A DNA stretch of 64,000 nucleotides from an uncultured Roseovarius sp. (GTDB lineage: Bacteria > Pseudomonadota > Alphaproteobacteria > Rhodobacterales > Rhodobacteraceae). The notes beneath the pieces were generated by a model. The model had not been told where the DNA came from. It saw only the letters and a program-made list of their open reading frames with translations, and searched no databases. Both the position numbers and the translations under genes were made by a program. The stretch is from positions 62,001-126,000 of the forward strand of contig CANMOU010000004.1 in the NCBI GenBank assembly GCA_947499555.1. Reading direction: 5' to 3'. This document shows positions 1 to 8,653 of the stretch, in pieces; position 1 is the first letter of the stretch; every line of letters begins with the position of its first letter.

Positions 1-1
1 G

Positions 2-118
2 ATCTCGATCCTCTGGATCCCGGGCATGCTGCTGGCCTATGGCTTTGGCTGGTGGATTTTGTTCTTCATCCCGTCTATTCCCTTGCACTGGTCGATGATG
101 AAAAAACGCCTGGCCTGA
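2..118 (+). CDS. C-terminal end of a membrane protein (cut by window edge)
   Basis: An open frame enters from the left edge and gives 38 residues before TGA at 116-118. The peptide is very hydrophobic and aromatic (AYGFGWWILFFIPSIP) and ends in a short basic tail, which fits a last transmembrane helix with a cytoplasmic C-terminus. The stop shares one base with the ATG of the next gene (TGATG), so the two are probably co-transcribed and translationally coupled. Too little is visible to name a family. Confidence 0.55.
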   Translation: MSILWIPGMLLAYGFGWWILFFIPSIPLHWSMMKKRLA

Positions 119-561
119 TGCGTCTGCTTTTTGTCTGTTTGGGAAATATCTGCCGCTCTCCGGCGGCTGAGGTCGTTGCGCGCAAACTGCTGCCCGAGTG
201 CGACATTGACAGCGCCGGCACCGGCCATTGGCATGTGGGCGAGGTTCCGTACGAACCGATGCAAAACGCGGCGCGTGCAAGAGGCTATGACATGTCAGGC
301 CTGCGTGCCCGGCAGGTCGTTCCGAAAGACTTTGACCGGTTTGATCTGATCATCGCGATGGATACCCGGAACCTAGAAGATATCGCGGCCCTGCGCCCAA
401 AGGGCAATGCGACACCTGTGAAGCTCTTCACGGATTACGCCCCCGAAACCGGGCGTGATCACATCCCCGATCCCTATTACACACGGGATTTCGATGGGGC
501 TTTGACGCTTATTGAAAACGCCGCAAAGGGCCTCGCCCAGACAATAGGCCAGCAACGCTAG
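118..561 (+). CDS. Low molecular weight protein-tyrosine phosphatase
   Basis: This 147-residue cytoplasmic phosphatase would hydrolyse phosphotyrosine. The P-loop is at the N-terminus as the family requires (FVCLGNICRSP, C7-x5-R13-S14), and the general-acid loop is present as DPYY with D118. The start is ATG 118: the frame stays open further upstream, but 118 places the P-loop at residues 7-14 and overlaps the stop of the preceding membrane-protein gene. Such enzymes often dephosphorylate tyrosine kinases of exopolysaccharide export, but no such genes are in view, so the substrate is unknown. Confidence 0.93.
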   Translation: MRLLFVCLGNICRSPAAEVVARKLLPECDIDSAGTGHWHVGEVPYEPMQNAARARGYDMSGLRARQVVPKDFDRFDLIIAMDTRNLEDIAALRPKGNATPVKLFTDYAPETGRDHIPDPYYTRDFDGALTLIENAAKGLAQTIGQQR

Positions 562-700
562 CCACGCATTTCTGTCTGCCAGCTGGCGCATGCAGAAACC
601 GGCTTAAAAACCTCGTCGAAATCTGCTATCGCATCGCACAGTTCGGGCACCAGACCCGAAATGGTTTGACAGAGTAAGAGCAGTGCATGGGGTCTCAAAG

Positions 701-1381
701 ATGAAGCCGGTCGGCCTATTGGGTGGCATGGTTCCGCAGACCACGGTCGTGGTGATGCAACGGCTGTTGTCGATCACATCATCCCAAAGGCCTGCGGACC
801 ACATTCCGCTTATCCTTCATCATCAGCCTCAGCTTCCGCCACAGGTCTCGTTGCAGGAGGGCGAAAGCAATCAGGAACCGATGCCCGCGCTGATGGGCAT
901 GGCCCAGGATCTGGAACGTGCAGGCGCGCAGGCCTTGGCCATGCCAAATGTCGAGGCGCATCACTTTTCTCTCGCCGTCAGCCACGCCACAACCCTGCCC
1001 TTTCTCGATATGGTCGAACTTTCCGTGGCCCGGGTGCAATCGAAGGGTGCCGGTTCAGTGGGTCTTCTGGCCAGTCCCGCTTGCCGAGTGCATGACGTCT
1101 TTGACGCGGCACTTTCCGAAGCCTGTCTGACAACGCTCTGGCCAAAAGATGAAAAGGCGATGAGCGCCATGATCGCAGACGCGAATACCAACGCGCCGCC
1201 ATCAGACCTTGGGCAACGCCTTGCAATCCAGGCGCAAGAGCTTCTGGACCTTGGCGCCGACCACGTCCTGCTGGCCAATACCGAATTGTCGGCCTATGCA
1301 GCAGACCTGCCAGATGCCATCCCGTTCACAGACAGCCTTCAGTGTTTGTGTGAGGGAATTGTCGCCTTCGCGTCGGCCTGA
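701..1381 (+). CDS. Aspartate/glutamate racemase-fold protein lacking both catalytic cysteines
   Basis: The 226-residue protein begins with the family's N-terminal signature (VGLLGGMVPQTT) and has the two-lobe racemase layout. Active aspartate racemases use two cysteines, in PCNTAH-like and GCTEL-like motifs. Here the aligned motifs read MPNVEAH (N83) and ANTEL (N193), so both catalytic cysteines appear to be asparagine. Racemisation by the usual thiol mechanism is therefore unlikely, and another reaction, a ligand-binding role or decay are possible. The start is ATG 701; a GTG at 683 in the same frame is an alternative. No operon partner is evident. Confidence 0.8.
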   Translation: MKPVGLLGGMVPQTTVVVMQRLLSITSSQRPADHIPLILHHQPQLPPQVSLQEGESNQEPMPALMGMAQDLERAGAQALAMPNVEAHHFSLAVSHATTLPFLDMVELSVARVQSKGAGSVGLLASPACRVHDVFDAALSEACLTTLWPKDEKAMSAMIADANTNAPPSDLGQRLAIQAQELLDLGADHVLLANTELSAYAADLPDAIPFTDSLQCLCEGIVAFASA

Positions 1382-1390
1382 ACCCGCTGG

Positions 1391-1714
1391 TCAGGAGCGC
1401 ACGCGCGACAGCTCGTTACGCAGCATCTCTGCCTCTTGGCGCGCCTCGCGCAATCCGTCCATTGTTGCAGAAAGTTCCGCCTCTGTCTGCGTCAGCTGGT
1501 TGGTCAACTCGGCCTCGCGCTGCTGCAGGTAGGTGATCGCCTGATCCCGGGTTTCCTCGGCATCGTGAAGCTCCTGCGACATGCGTTCAAGCTCTCCCAC
1601 ATCCGATTGCGACACACGGGTGAAGCGGTGCACCAGCCAATTGGCAAACCATCCCATACAAAACGCCACGAACAGAACAATCGCTGTGGCTATGATGAAT
1701 TCGGTCCTGTTCAT
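1391..1714 (-). CDS. Small membrane-anchored coiled-coil protein
   Basis: This 107-residue protein has one transmembrane helix at about residues 6-24 (IIATAIVLFVAFCMGWFANW). It is followed by a basic stretch and then a long charged heptad-like segment rich in E, Q, L and R from about residue 40 to the end, typical of a coiled coil. Its ATG overlaps the stop of the upstream OmpA-family gene (ATGA, 1711-1714), so the pair is translated together. The anchored-rod design would suit an envelope scaffold or spacer working with the OmpA protein, but no family is recognised. Confidence 0.7.
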   Translation of the reverse strand: MNRTEFIIATAIVLFVAFCMGWFANWLVHRFTRVSQSDVGELERMSQELHDAEETRDQAITYLQQREAELTNQLTQTEAELSATMDGLREARQEAEMLRNELSRVRS

Positions 1715-3648
1715 TCGGTTGCGCTTTCGGCCTCTGGTTCCACGTCTTCAGGCAGAGGCTCTGTCTCTGGCTCGGGGCTTACGTTTTGCGCCTCTTCTTC
1801 CATAGCTTCAAGTGTTGTTTGCTTTTCAACGATAGGTTCGGGCCGAATGATCCGAAACTCGATACGCCGGTTGGCTTCGCGGCCCTCTTCGGTATCATTC
1901 TCGGCAATCGGCTGGCTTTCCCCGTAGCCTTTGGCGGAAATTGATGCGGTCAGCACCTTGCGTGAGCGCAACTCGTTCAGGATGGTCTGCGCCCGCGCCT
2001 GGCTCAGCTGCTCGTTCATGATCTCGCGGCCCTGGCTATCTGTGTGGCCGCCAATCTCCATTCGGATCTCACCACAAGACCTGATGATCTCTGCAATATC
2101 ATCCATGATTGCAGCCCCGAAATCGTCGATACTGGTTTCTCCCGGCGCAAAGGTGATTTTGCGCTCCACCTGGATTTGCGCAATCTGCGCCTCGCATTCA
2201 TCGGGCGTCGGCAGGCTTGCAACCGGATCAAGCGCTTCCTGATAGGACACATTGATCGAATACTGTTCTCGCTCGCCAAGCTTCTGCGCCAGAAGCCCTG
2301 TGATGGCGGCCTCTGCATCTTTGCGGCCCGTCTGCCCGGTGATGTCGATCAGATCGGGCGAGACGGTCACCGCCCCATTTGACAGATGCGCCAGCGCCTC
2401 AACCGCCGTCAGCGTTCTGACAGCCCAGTCTCTGGGCAGGTTCTCGGCCACACGCGCGGTCGTATGCACGACATCAGAGCCAAACCGTGCTTTGGCAAGG
2501 CTATCGATGGTCTCGCGAGCCTGCGCGCTTTCGACCCGACCGCGCACTTGCACCAGCCCTTCCGGCGACAGAGTGGCCACAAATTCTGGCGCCAGCGCAT
2601 TCTCAGCTTCCGGTACCGGCAACACGGCATGGAGCGCAAACACATCCGGCAAAGAGGTCTCAAGCCGCCCGATCACGGCGTCAAAAACGGGTTCAGATGT
2701 CCCATAAGCCGCAACAAGCGAGATATCGGCGTCCGAGAATGTGACGCTGCCGTCGCCAATCTCTCCAAGCGCGTCAATCGCCAGTTCCGCAGCATCCGCC
2801 CAGTTCGGAGAGGGCACCCCAAGTGCAAGCGTACACTGTGCCTTGTAGTTCAGACCATTCCGCCCAGCGGCCCGCAAGATGCGTTCGCGTGCGTTTTCGG
2901 TGTCAGCCGCACAGACATCGAATTTGCCCGTACCATCGGCAATCGTGTAGCGCAGCGTAAAAGGCGTCACGACCGGGCGCGGGGCCGAGATATCAAGCGC
3001 CAGCCGTAGCCCATCGGGCAATCTGCGGGCCAGATCGGTCTCCAGGTTGATCTTGTCTTCCTCGCTTTCGGCCATCGCCGTTACTTCAATGCGCGCGGCA
3101 TCCACAGAAATCTTGGCCCGGATCAGATCATCCAGAGAGCGCACAGCAAAATCCAGCGCGTCCTCCCAGGTGTCGGGCTGCGGATAATCCGCGCTCTCCA
3201 ACAGGTCGGTGATTTCCTGGTCGCCTGTCCGACGGGCCACATCAAGGATGAGCTGATCGCGATCCATCGAAGCGGGCACCAGCCCGATCAAGGAAATCCC
3301 CCTGTCATTGCGCAGAATTTCGACGGAAAAGCGCGGCGGTTCAATCCCGGCAGTGTCTTCCACCAGCATCTGATCAATGATCCGCGCAGATTCCACCACG
3401 CTCCCGGCAATTGAGAGGGCTCGAAAACGGGTGGCTTCCGAGGGTGCGGTGCCTGCCAGGTACACCTGCAGGCCATCGGCATCCACTTCCGTCCAGGTCA
3501 TCCCGTTTTCGTCAAGCGTATCGCGCACCGCGTTTCGGGACGTCTCCTCAATCGCTGAAACCGCAAAATACGCGGCAAAAAGGCATAGGATAAAGGCCAG
3601 GGCAAAAAGACCAGCGACGGAGAATACTGATGACAGGCGCAGTTTCAC
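1711..3648 (-). CDS. BON and OmpA-domain envelope protein
   Basis: The 645-residue protein has an N-terminal hydrophobic segment (about 9-30) acting as signal or membrane anchor. A BON-like segment follows at about 45-95 (GLQVYLAGTAP), and the central region seems to repeat this fold. A C-terminal OmpA/MotB peptidoglycan-binding domain lies at about 500-610, with GGHTDSQG, NEQLSQARA and NRRIEF motifs. The tail is rich in Glu and Pro. It probably sits in the inner membrane and binds peptidoglycan in the periplasm. It lies upstream of, and overlaps by 4 bases, the small coiled-coil gene. The exact role is unknown. Confidence 0.85.
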   Translation of the reverse strand: MKLRLSSVFSVAGLFALAFILCLFAAYFAVSAIEETSRNAVRDTLDENGMTWTEVDADGLQVYLAGTAPSEATRFRALSIAGSVVESARIIDQMLVEDTAGIEPPRFSVEILRNDRGISLIGLVPASMDRDQLILDVARRTGDQEITDLLESADYPQPDTWEDALDFAVRSLDDLIRAKISVDAARIEVTAMAESEEDKINLETDLARRLPDGLRLALDISAPRPVVTPFTLRYTIADGTGKFDVCAADTENARERILRAAGRNGLNYKAQCTLALGVPSPNWADAAELAIDALGEIGDGSVTFSDADISLVAAYGTSEPVFDAVIGRLETSLPDVFALHAVLPVPEAENALAPEFVATLSPEGLVQVRGRVESAQARETIDSLAKARFGSDVVHTTARVAENLPRDWAVRTLTAVEALAHLSNGAVTVSPDLIDITGQTGRKDAEAAITGLLAQKLGEREQYSINVSYQEALDPVASLPTPDECEAQIAQIQVERKITFAPGETSIDDFGAAIMDDIAEIIRSCGEIRMEIGGHTDSQGREIMNEQLSQARAQTILNELRSRKVLTASISAKGYGESQPIAENDTEEGREANRRIEFRIIRPEPIVEKQTTLEAMEEEAQNVSPEPETEPLPEDVEPEAESATE

Positions 3649-3706
3649 TCAACCAACCCTTTTCGTGTCCGAGGGCATATTTAAGCGCCCGCGATCATAA
3701 GCGCAA

Positions 3707-4672
3707 TCAGACCAGAAAAGCCAAGGCAAAAAACGGCAGGGGAATAAGCCCTGCATCCCGGTTGGATCGAAAGAGCCTGAGCAAGATGTCGTTTTCATGG
3801 GCATCAAAGCGCTGCAACTGCCAGTGCAAATGCCAGCCAAACGCCCACACGCCGCAAAGCGCCAAGAGAAGCGCAAAAGCAGACACCTCCAACACCGCCA
3901 ACATGACAGCAAAGGCTTGCAGAACGACGGCGAGGATCAAAAACCGCAAGAGCCAGGCCGGAGACCGTTCGCCGAAAAGCCGTGCCGTGGATTTGACCCC
4001 GATCAGCGCGTCATCCTCAGCATCCTGATGGGCGTAGATCGTGTCGTAAAACAATGTCCAGACAATGCCCGAAAGATAAAGCACAATCGCCGGAAATTCG
4101 AGCGCGCCGGTATGCGCGGTCCACGCCAGGAGCGCCCCCCAGTTAAAGGCAATGCCAAGAAAAACCTGCGGCCACCACGTAAACCGCTTGGCAAAAGGAT
4201 AGACCGCCACGGGCAAGAGCGACAGCACACCAAGGGCGATTGCCGCAAGGTTAAACGTCAGCAGAATGCAGAAGGCCACAAGCGCCTGGATCACAAGCCA
4301 GACAAGCGCCTGCTTGACGCTGACCTGCCCTGAGGGGATCGGGCGCGACGCGGTCCGCGCCACGCTGCCATCAATGTGCCGGTCGGTGATGTCGTTCCAG
4401 GTACAGCCCGCCCCGCGCATCAGGAACGCCCCAATGGCGCAGCCCACAAAAATCCAAAGATCGTGCCACCCTGCCCGGCCATCATGGATCATCGCCAACA
4501 AGAGCCCCCACCAGCAGGGCAAAAGCAAAAGCCAGGTGCCAATCGGACGGTCCGCCCGGCTAAGCCGCAGATAAGGCCGCGCCGCTTCCGGCGCATAGCG
4601 ATCAACCCAGTTGCCCTTGACCGCATCGGCAACCTGGCCCAAGGCCTCTGGCGTCTGGTTTTCACCGGTCAT
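3707..4672 (-). CDS. ubiA: 4-hydroxybenzoate polyprenyltransferase
   Basis: This 321-residue membrane enzyme attaches the polyprenyl chain to 4-hydroxybenzoate in ubiquinone synthesis. Both aspartate-rich prenyl-diphosphate sites are visible: GCTWNDITDRHIDG, followed by ARTASRPIPSG, and DTIYAHQDAEDD. About eight hydrophobic helices fill the rest. The N-terminal YLRLSRADRPIGTWLLLLPC is typical of UbiA. The start codon lies only 11 bp from the divergent rsmE start, so each promoter must reach into the other gene. Confidence 0.94.
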   Translation of the reverse strand: MTGENQTPEALGQVADAVKGNWVDRYAPEAARPYLRLSRADRPIGTWLLLLPCWWGLLLAMIHDGRAGWHDLWIFVGCAIGAFLMRGAGCTWNDITDRHIDGSVARTASRPIPSGQVSVKQALVWLVIQALVAFCILLTFNLAAIALGVLSLLPVAVYPFAKRFTWWPQVFLGIAFNWGALLAWTAHTGALEFPAIVLYLSGIVWTLFYDTIYAHQDAEDDALIGVKSTARLFGERSPAWLLRFLILAVVLQAFAVMLAVLEVSAFALLLALCGVWAFGWHLHWQLQRFDAHENDILLRLFRSNRDAGLIPLPFFALAFLV

Positions 4673-4683
4673 ATGTTGGCCTC

Positions 4684-5427
4684 ATGCGCAGCGCAAAGAT
4701 CAGGCTTTATGTAGATCAGCCATTGGGGGAAGGGCAATCCGTTCTCTTGGGCCGTGATCAGGCACATTACCTTTTTGGCGTCATGCGATTGAGTGCGGGG
4801 GATCCGGTTCTGCTCTTCAATGGCAGTGCCGGAGAATGGCGCGCAACAGTGGCCGAGGCTGGCAAGCGGCAAGCTGTCCTGACGGTAGACACACAGACAA
4901 ACGCTCAGCAGAACCCGCCTGACCTCTGGCTGCTTTTTGCACCGATCAAGAAGGCGCGCACGGATTTCATTGTCGAAAAAGCCACCGAAATGGGCGCGGC
5001 CCGGATCCTTCCGGTTCAGACCGAGTTCACCAATTCCGAACGGATCCGACAAGACCGCCTGCAGGCGCACGCGGTTGAGGCCGCAGAGCAATGTGGCGGA
5101 ACCTTCGTGCCGGACGTCGCCGATTTGCAGAAACTGGGGACAGTGCTTGGCCAATGGCCAGAGGATCGCCGCATTCTCTTCTGTGACGAAGCGCTGGCTG
5201 GCCCGGCCTCGGCTCTTCCAGAGCTTAAAGGCACGGGCGCTGCAGCAGGCGAGCCGTGGGCGATCGTGATTGGCCCGGAAGGCGGGTTTTCCGATGCGGA
5301 GCGTCAACACCTCAACCAATTGCCGCAGTCTTATGCCATCAGCCTCGGCCCTCGCATTCTGCGTGCCGATACGGCCGCGGTCGCGGCACTCGCCCTTTGG
5401 CAGCAAGCCCTTGGAGACTGGCGATGA
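4684..5427 (+). CDS. rsmE: 16S rRNA m3U1498 methyltransferase
   Basis: The 247-residue SPOUT-family enzyme methylates N3 of U1498 in 16S rRNA using SAM. The C-terminal trefoil-knot motifs are clear: VIGPEGGFSDAER and LGPRILRADTA. The N-terminal PUA-like part begins RLYVDQPL, with HYLFGVMRL a little further on. No strong ribosome-binding site precedes ATG 4684. The gene is head-to-head with ubiA, and its stop overlaps the next ATG (ATGA, 5424-5427). Confidence 0.94.
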   Translation: MRSAKIRLYVDQPLGEGQSVLLGRDQAHYLFGVMRLSAGDPVLLFNGSAGEWRATVAEAGKRQAVLTVDTQTNAQQNPPDLWLLFAPIKKARTDFIVEKATEMGAARILPVQTEFTNSERIRQDRLQAHAVEAAEQCGGTFVPDVADLQKLGTVLGQWPEDRRILFCDEALAGPASALPELKGTGAAAGEPWAIVIGPEGGFSDAERQHLNQLPQSYAISLGPRILRADTAAVAALALWQQALGDWR

Positions 5428-5945
5428 GCTTTGTCCGGCCAGAAGCCTCTCGGCAGCTTAAGCGCTGGCGCGAGGCGCTTATCGGGCTGGGCGTTCTGAT
5501 GGTCGGGGCTTGGTGGGCCATTGCGTTCAACGGCATTGTCTCATGGGTCGGGACAGCGCTTTGTGTCGCGGGCGTCGTGCTTGCCATCACTGGGGTGCAA
5601 CGCGGGCGGTTTCGCTCAAACACCGGCGGCCCCGGACTTGTGCAAATCGATGAAGGCCGCGTCACCTATTTCGGCCCGCTCACCGGTGGCAGTATTGACC
5701 TGGCCGAAATGTCCGATTTGGCTTTTGATCCAACAGGAGAACCCGCACACTGGCGATTGTCGCAACCCGGCCAGCCGCAGCTTTTCATTCCGATCTCCGC
5801 GGCGGGAAATGATCTGCTCTTTGATGCGTTCTCAACCCTGCCCGGCCTGCGCAGCGATGCGCTGATTTCGGCGCAGCGCGGCACGTCAAAAGAGATACGT
5901 CACATCTGGACGCGTAAAGCGCCGCCGCGAAACCGTCTCAGGTGA
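5424..5945 (+). CDS. Hypothetical inner-membrane protein
   Basis: The 173-residue product has two close hydrophobic helices at about 20-60 (ALIGLGVLMVGAWWAIAF and WVGTALCVAGVVLAITG). A soluble C-terminal domain of about 110 residues (GRVTYFGPLTGG) resembles the small beta domain of PH-like membrane proteins. The start is set at ATG 5424 because it overlaps the rsmE stop; longer in-frame starts would lie inside rsmE. It is probably co-transcribed with rsmE. Function is not recognised. Confidence 0.75.
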   Translation: MSFVRPEASRQLKRWREALIGLGVLMVGAWWAIAFNGIVSWVGTALCVAGVVLAITGVQRGRFRSNTGGPGLVQIDEGRVTYFGPLTGGSIDLAEMSDLAFDPTGEPAHWRLSQPGQPQLFIPISAAGNDLLFDAFSTLPGLRSDALISAQRGTSKEIRHIWTRKAPPRNRLR

Positions 5946-5985
5946 CACCGGTTAACCGAGAAACCGGTCGCGCGGCGTGTCGCCA

Positions 5986-6201
5986 TTATCTTTTGATTTT
6001 CCGACGCTCTTCTTCTGCTTTCCTGCGTGCTTTGGCGCGTGCGTTCTGCCGCTCTTTTTCAAGGGCGCGCCGTTGCTGTGCGGTCAGCCTGTCCTCAGGA
6101 TCCGGACCGCCACGGGCAAGTGCAGGTTGCGCCAGAGCCAATGCCGTTCCGGCAGCCAGACCGAAGGTAAAAAGGCTTCGTCTCGAAATTTTATCAGTCA
6201 T
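5986..6201 (-). CDS. Small Tat-exported charged protein
   Basis: This 71-residue protein starts with a twin-arginine type signal (KISRRSLFTFGLAAG, then ALALAQPALARGG with an ALA cleavage site). The mature part is only about 40 residues and very rich in Arg, Lys, Glu and Gln (ARRKAEEERRKIKR). ATG 6201 was chosen because a GGAG lies just upstream and the signal then begins at residue 1; an upstream in-frame start would add an unrelated leader. Function is unknown; it could bind nucleic acid or an anionic envelope component. Confidence 0.65.
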   Translation of the reverse strand: MTDKISRRSLFTFGLAAGTALALAQPALARGGPDPEDRLTAQQRRALEKERQNARAKARRKAEEERRKIKR

Positions 6202-6404
6202 TTTGTTTTCTCCAGCAGTTGCTTGGCGTTCGTCCGAACCGAATGTGGCGGTCGCTGCCGACGGTTTCCAGAACTGTGACGGGTCTCTCAGGTCATCGTG
6301 ACTTGACGTGAACGGCAATCGCTGCCCCCGGCGCATTGACACTCCGGGAGAATGGCGTCACTTCTGGCCTCCGATCAGGCGCGGCGATCAAGGAGGCTGC
6401 TCTT

Positions 6405-7775
6405 ATGTCCATCCCACAATCCGGCGGTGGCCCCATCGAGAACATGGCGCAGCTCGCCGAATATCTCGAAAGCGGATGCAAACCACGCGAAGATTGGCGC
6501 ATCGGAACCGAGCACGAGAAGTTCGGCTATTGCAAAGACACGCTCAAACCCATTCCATATGCCGGTGAGCGAAGCGTTCTCGCCGTTCTGGAAGGGCTGC
6601 GCGATCTGCACGGATGGGCCCCGTTGGAAGAGGGTGGCAATCTCATTGGCCTTACCAAGGACGGGGCCAATGTCTCGCTTGAACCGGGTGGCCAGCTTGA
6701 GCTTAGCGGCGCGCCTCTGGAAAGCATTCACCAGACCTGCGATGAGGTGAATGAGCACCTCAAAGACGTCAAGGACATTGCAGACAAAGTGGGTGTCGGC
6801 TTTATCGGATTGGGCGCGGCCCCGGTCTGGACCCATGACCAGATGCCGATGATGCCCAAAGGGCGATACAAGCTGATGAAATCCTACATGGATCAGGTCG
6901 GCACAATGGGCAAATCGATGATGTTCCGCACGTGTACGGTGCAGGTCAATCTCGACTTCAGCTCCGAGGCAGACATGGTTCAGAAGCTGCGCGTGGCTCT
7001 TGCCCTGCAACCGGTTGCCACCGCTCTATTCGCCAACTCGCCCTTCTTTGAGAACAAACCAAATGGCCACAAATCCTGGCGCGCTCGTGTCTGGCGCGAT
7101 CTGGATGCAGATCGCACCGGCATGCTGCCCTTTGTCTTCGATGAGGGCTTCGGCTTTGAAGCCTGGGCCGAATATGCGCTCGATGTGCCGATGTATTTTG
7201 TCTACCGCAATGGCGAATACGTTGACGCACTTGGCCAGTCCTTCCGCGATTTCCTCAAGGGAGAGCTGCCCGCCCTGCCGGGTGAGACCCCGACGCTCAG
7301 CGATTGGGCCGATCACCTCACAACTGTTTTCCCCGAAGCGCGGATCAAGAAGTTCATGGAAATGCGCGGTGCGGATGGCGGCCCATGGCGCAGGCTTTGC
7401 GCGCTGCCCGCCTTCTGGGTTGGATTGATGTATGATCAATCAGCGCTTGATGGCGCCTGGGATCTGGTCAAAGGCTGGGATGCGGAAACCCGCGATGCCC
7501 TGCGTGTTGCCGCCAGTGAGCAGGCGTTGGACGCAAGGGTTGGCAAAATCAACATGCAAGATCTGGCGCGCGAGGTTCTCGATCTTGCCGAAGCTGGGCT
7601 CAAAGCGCGCGCAATACCAGGCGCTGGCGGCCTCGTGCCTGACGAGACACATTTCCTGAACGCCCTGCGCGAAAGCGTCGAAAGCGGTCAGGTTCCGGCC
7701 GATGAGCTGTTGGAGAAGTACGACGGAGACTGGAACGGCGACCTGAGCCATATTTACGCCGAATACAGCTACTGA
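6405..7775 (+). CDS. gshA: Glutamate-cysteine ligase, plant/alphaproteobacterial type
   Basis: The 456-residue cytoplasmic enzyme makes gamma-glutamylcysteine, the first step of glutathione synthesis. Family motifs seen are WRIGTEHEKFGY, LEPGGQLELSGAPL, TCTVQVNLDFSSE and RVWRDLDADRTGM. This is the class shared by plants and alphaproteobacteria, not the enterobacterial GshA. ATG 6405 is preceded by AAGGAGG at 6390-6396; the frame also has a TTG start further upstream, which is less likely. It stands alone and converges on the plsY operon. Confidence 0.94.
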   Translation: MSIPQSGGGPIENMAQLAEYLESGCKPREDWRIGTEHEKFGYCKDTLKPIPYAGERSVLAVLEGLRDLHGWAPLEEGGNLIGLTKDGANVSLEPGGQLELSGAPLESIHQTCDEVNEHLKDVKDIADKVGVGFIGLGAAPVWTHDQMPMMPKGRYKLMKSYMDQVGTMGKSMMFRTCTVQVNLDFSSEADMVQKLRVALALQPVATALFANSPFFENKPNGHKSWRARVWRDLDADRTGMLPFVFDEGFGFEAWAEYALDVPMYFVYRNGEYVDALGQSFRDFLKGELPALPGETPTLSDWADHLTTVFPEARIKKFMEMRGADGGPWRRLCALPAFWVGLMYDQSALDGAWDLVKGWDAETRDALRVAASEQALDARVGKINMQDLAREVLDLAEAGLKARAIPGAGGLVPDETHFLNALRESVESGQVPADELLEKYDGDWNGDLSHIYAEYSY

Positions 7776-7796
7776 GCATCCCGCCGCGCTGCCGGC

Positions 7797-8048
7797 CTAC
7801 GCCTCGACTTTCAGGTCCATTACGAAATCAACAACCTTCTTTGTCGGCATCTCGCAAGGCTTAAGCTGTGCGCCGCTATGCAGGCGATAAAGGTTAAGGC
7901 TGATGTAATCCTTGCCACCCAGTTCTTCGGCCACGAGCTTCTGAATGGCCCCGCCGACCTGCCGCACAACGACATAGCGTCGCCCATGCGCAGATCCGGT
8001 AAACGTGCCCTCCGGCAACGCATCAAACGCCGCAAGAAAGCTTTGCAT
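7797..8048 (-). CDS. Small conserved protein, end of the pyrB-plsY operon
   Basis: This is an 83-residue soluble protein with the look of a compact alpha/beta fold (YVVVRQVGGAIQKLVAEELG, then YISLNLYRL). The frame can be extended upstream into plsY, but ATG 8048 shares one base with the plsY stop (TGATG), which fits the tight packing of this operon. It has no signal peptide or membrane helix. I do not recognise a function. Confidence 0.68.
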   Translation of the reverse strand: MQSFLAAFDALPEGTFTGSAHGRRYVVVRQVGGAIQKLVAEELGGKDYISLNLYRLHSGAQLKPCEMPTKKVVDFVMDLKVEA

Positions 8049-8653
8049 CAGCTTTGGCCGATCTTCGGTTCCGTCCCCTGCCGCAGCCGCTTGATATTGG
8101 CCCAGTGGCGCACAAAAAGCAGCACCGTCAGAACAGAGCCCAGAAGCAGCATATCTTTGTAGCCCAGAAGCACGATCCAGATGGTCGAAAGAGCAGCTGC
8201 ATAAATCGCCGCCAACGAAGAGATGCGCGTCACCACCGCCGCAAAAAGCCATGTCAGGCAACAGGCAATGCCCACGGGCCAGGCCAGCGCCAGCATCAGA
8301 CCAAGAAATGTCGCAACACCTTTGCCGCCGCGAAATCCAAGCCAGACTGGAAAGCAGTGGCCCAGAAAGGCCGTCAAAGCCGCCAGTTGCGCCGCATCCT
8401 CCCCGGCAAGCACCCGTGCAAGAAAGACCGCAACCGCCCCTTTTGCCCCATCAAGCAGCACAGTCAAAGCCGCCGCGGCCTTGTTTCCGGTCCGCAGGAC
8501 ATTCGTCGCACCAATATTGCCCGAGCCAACCTTGCGCAGGTCTCCAAGCCCCATCACCCGCGAGAGGACCATACCAAACGGTATGGAGCCGAGCAGATAG
8601 CCAATCGCGCCCCACAGCACCAGAATCGGTATGCTTGAAAGGATTTCAGGCAT
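8048..8653 (-). CDS. plsY: Acyl-phosphate:glycerol-3-phosphate acyltransferase
   Basis: The 201-residue polytopic enzyme transfers an acyl group from acyl-phosphate to glycerol-3-phosphate in phospholipid synthesis. Family motifs are GYLLGSIPFGMVLSR, GSGNIGATNVLRTG and GFRGGKGVATFLG. The start is ATG 8653, which overlaps the end of the upstream dihydroorotase-like gene by 8 bases; longer in-frame starts lie inside that gene. About five membrane helices are visible. Confidence 0.94.
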   Translation of the reverse strand: MPEILSSIPILVLWGAIGYLLGSIPFGMVLSRVMGLGDLRKVGSGNIGATNVLRTGNKAAAALTVLLDGAKGAVAVFLARVLAGEDAAQLAALTAFLGHCFPVWLGFRGGKGVATFLGLMLALAWPVGIACCLTWLFAAVVTRISSLAAIYAAALSTIWIVLLGYKDMLLLGSVLTVLLFVRHWANIKRLRQGTEPKIGQS

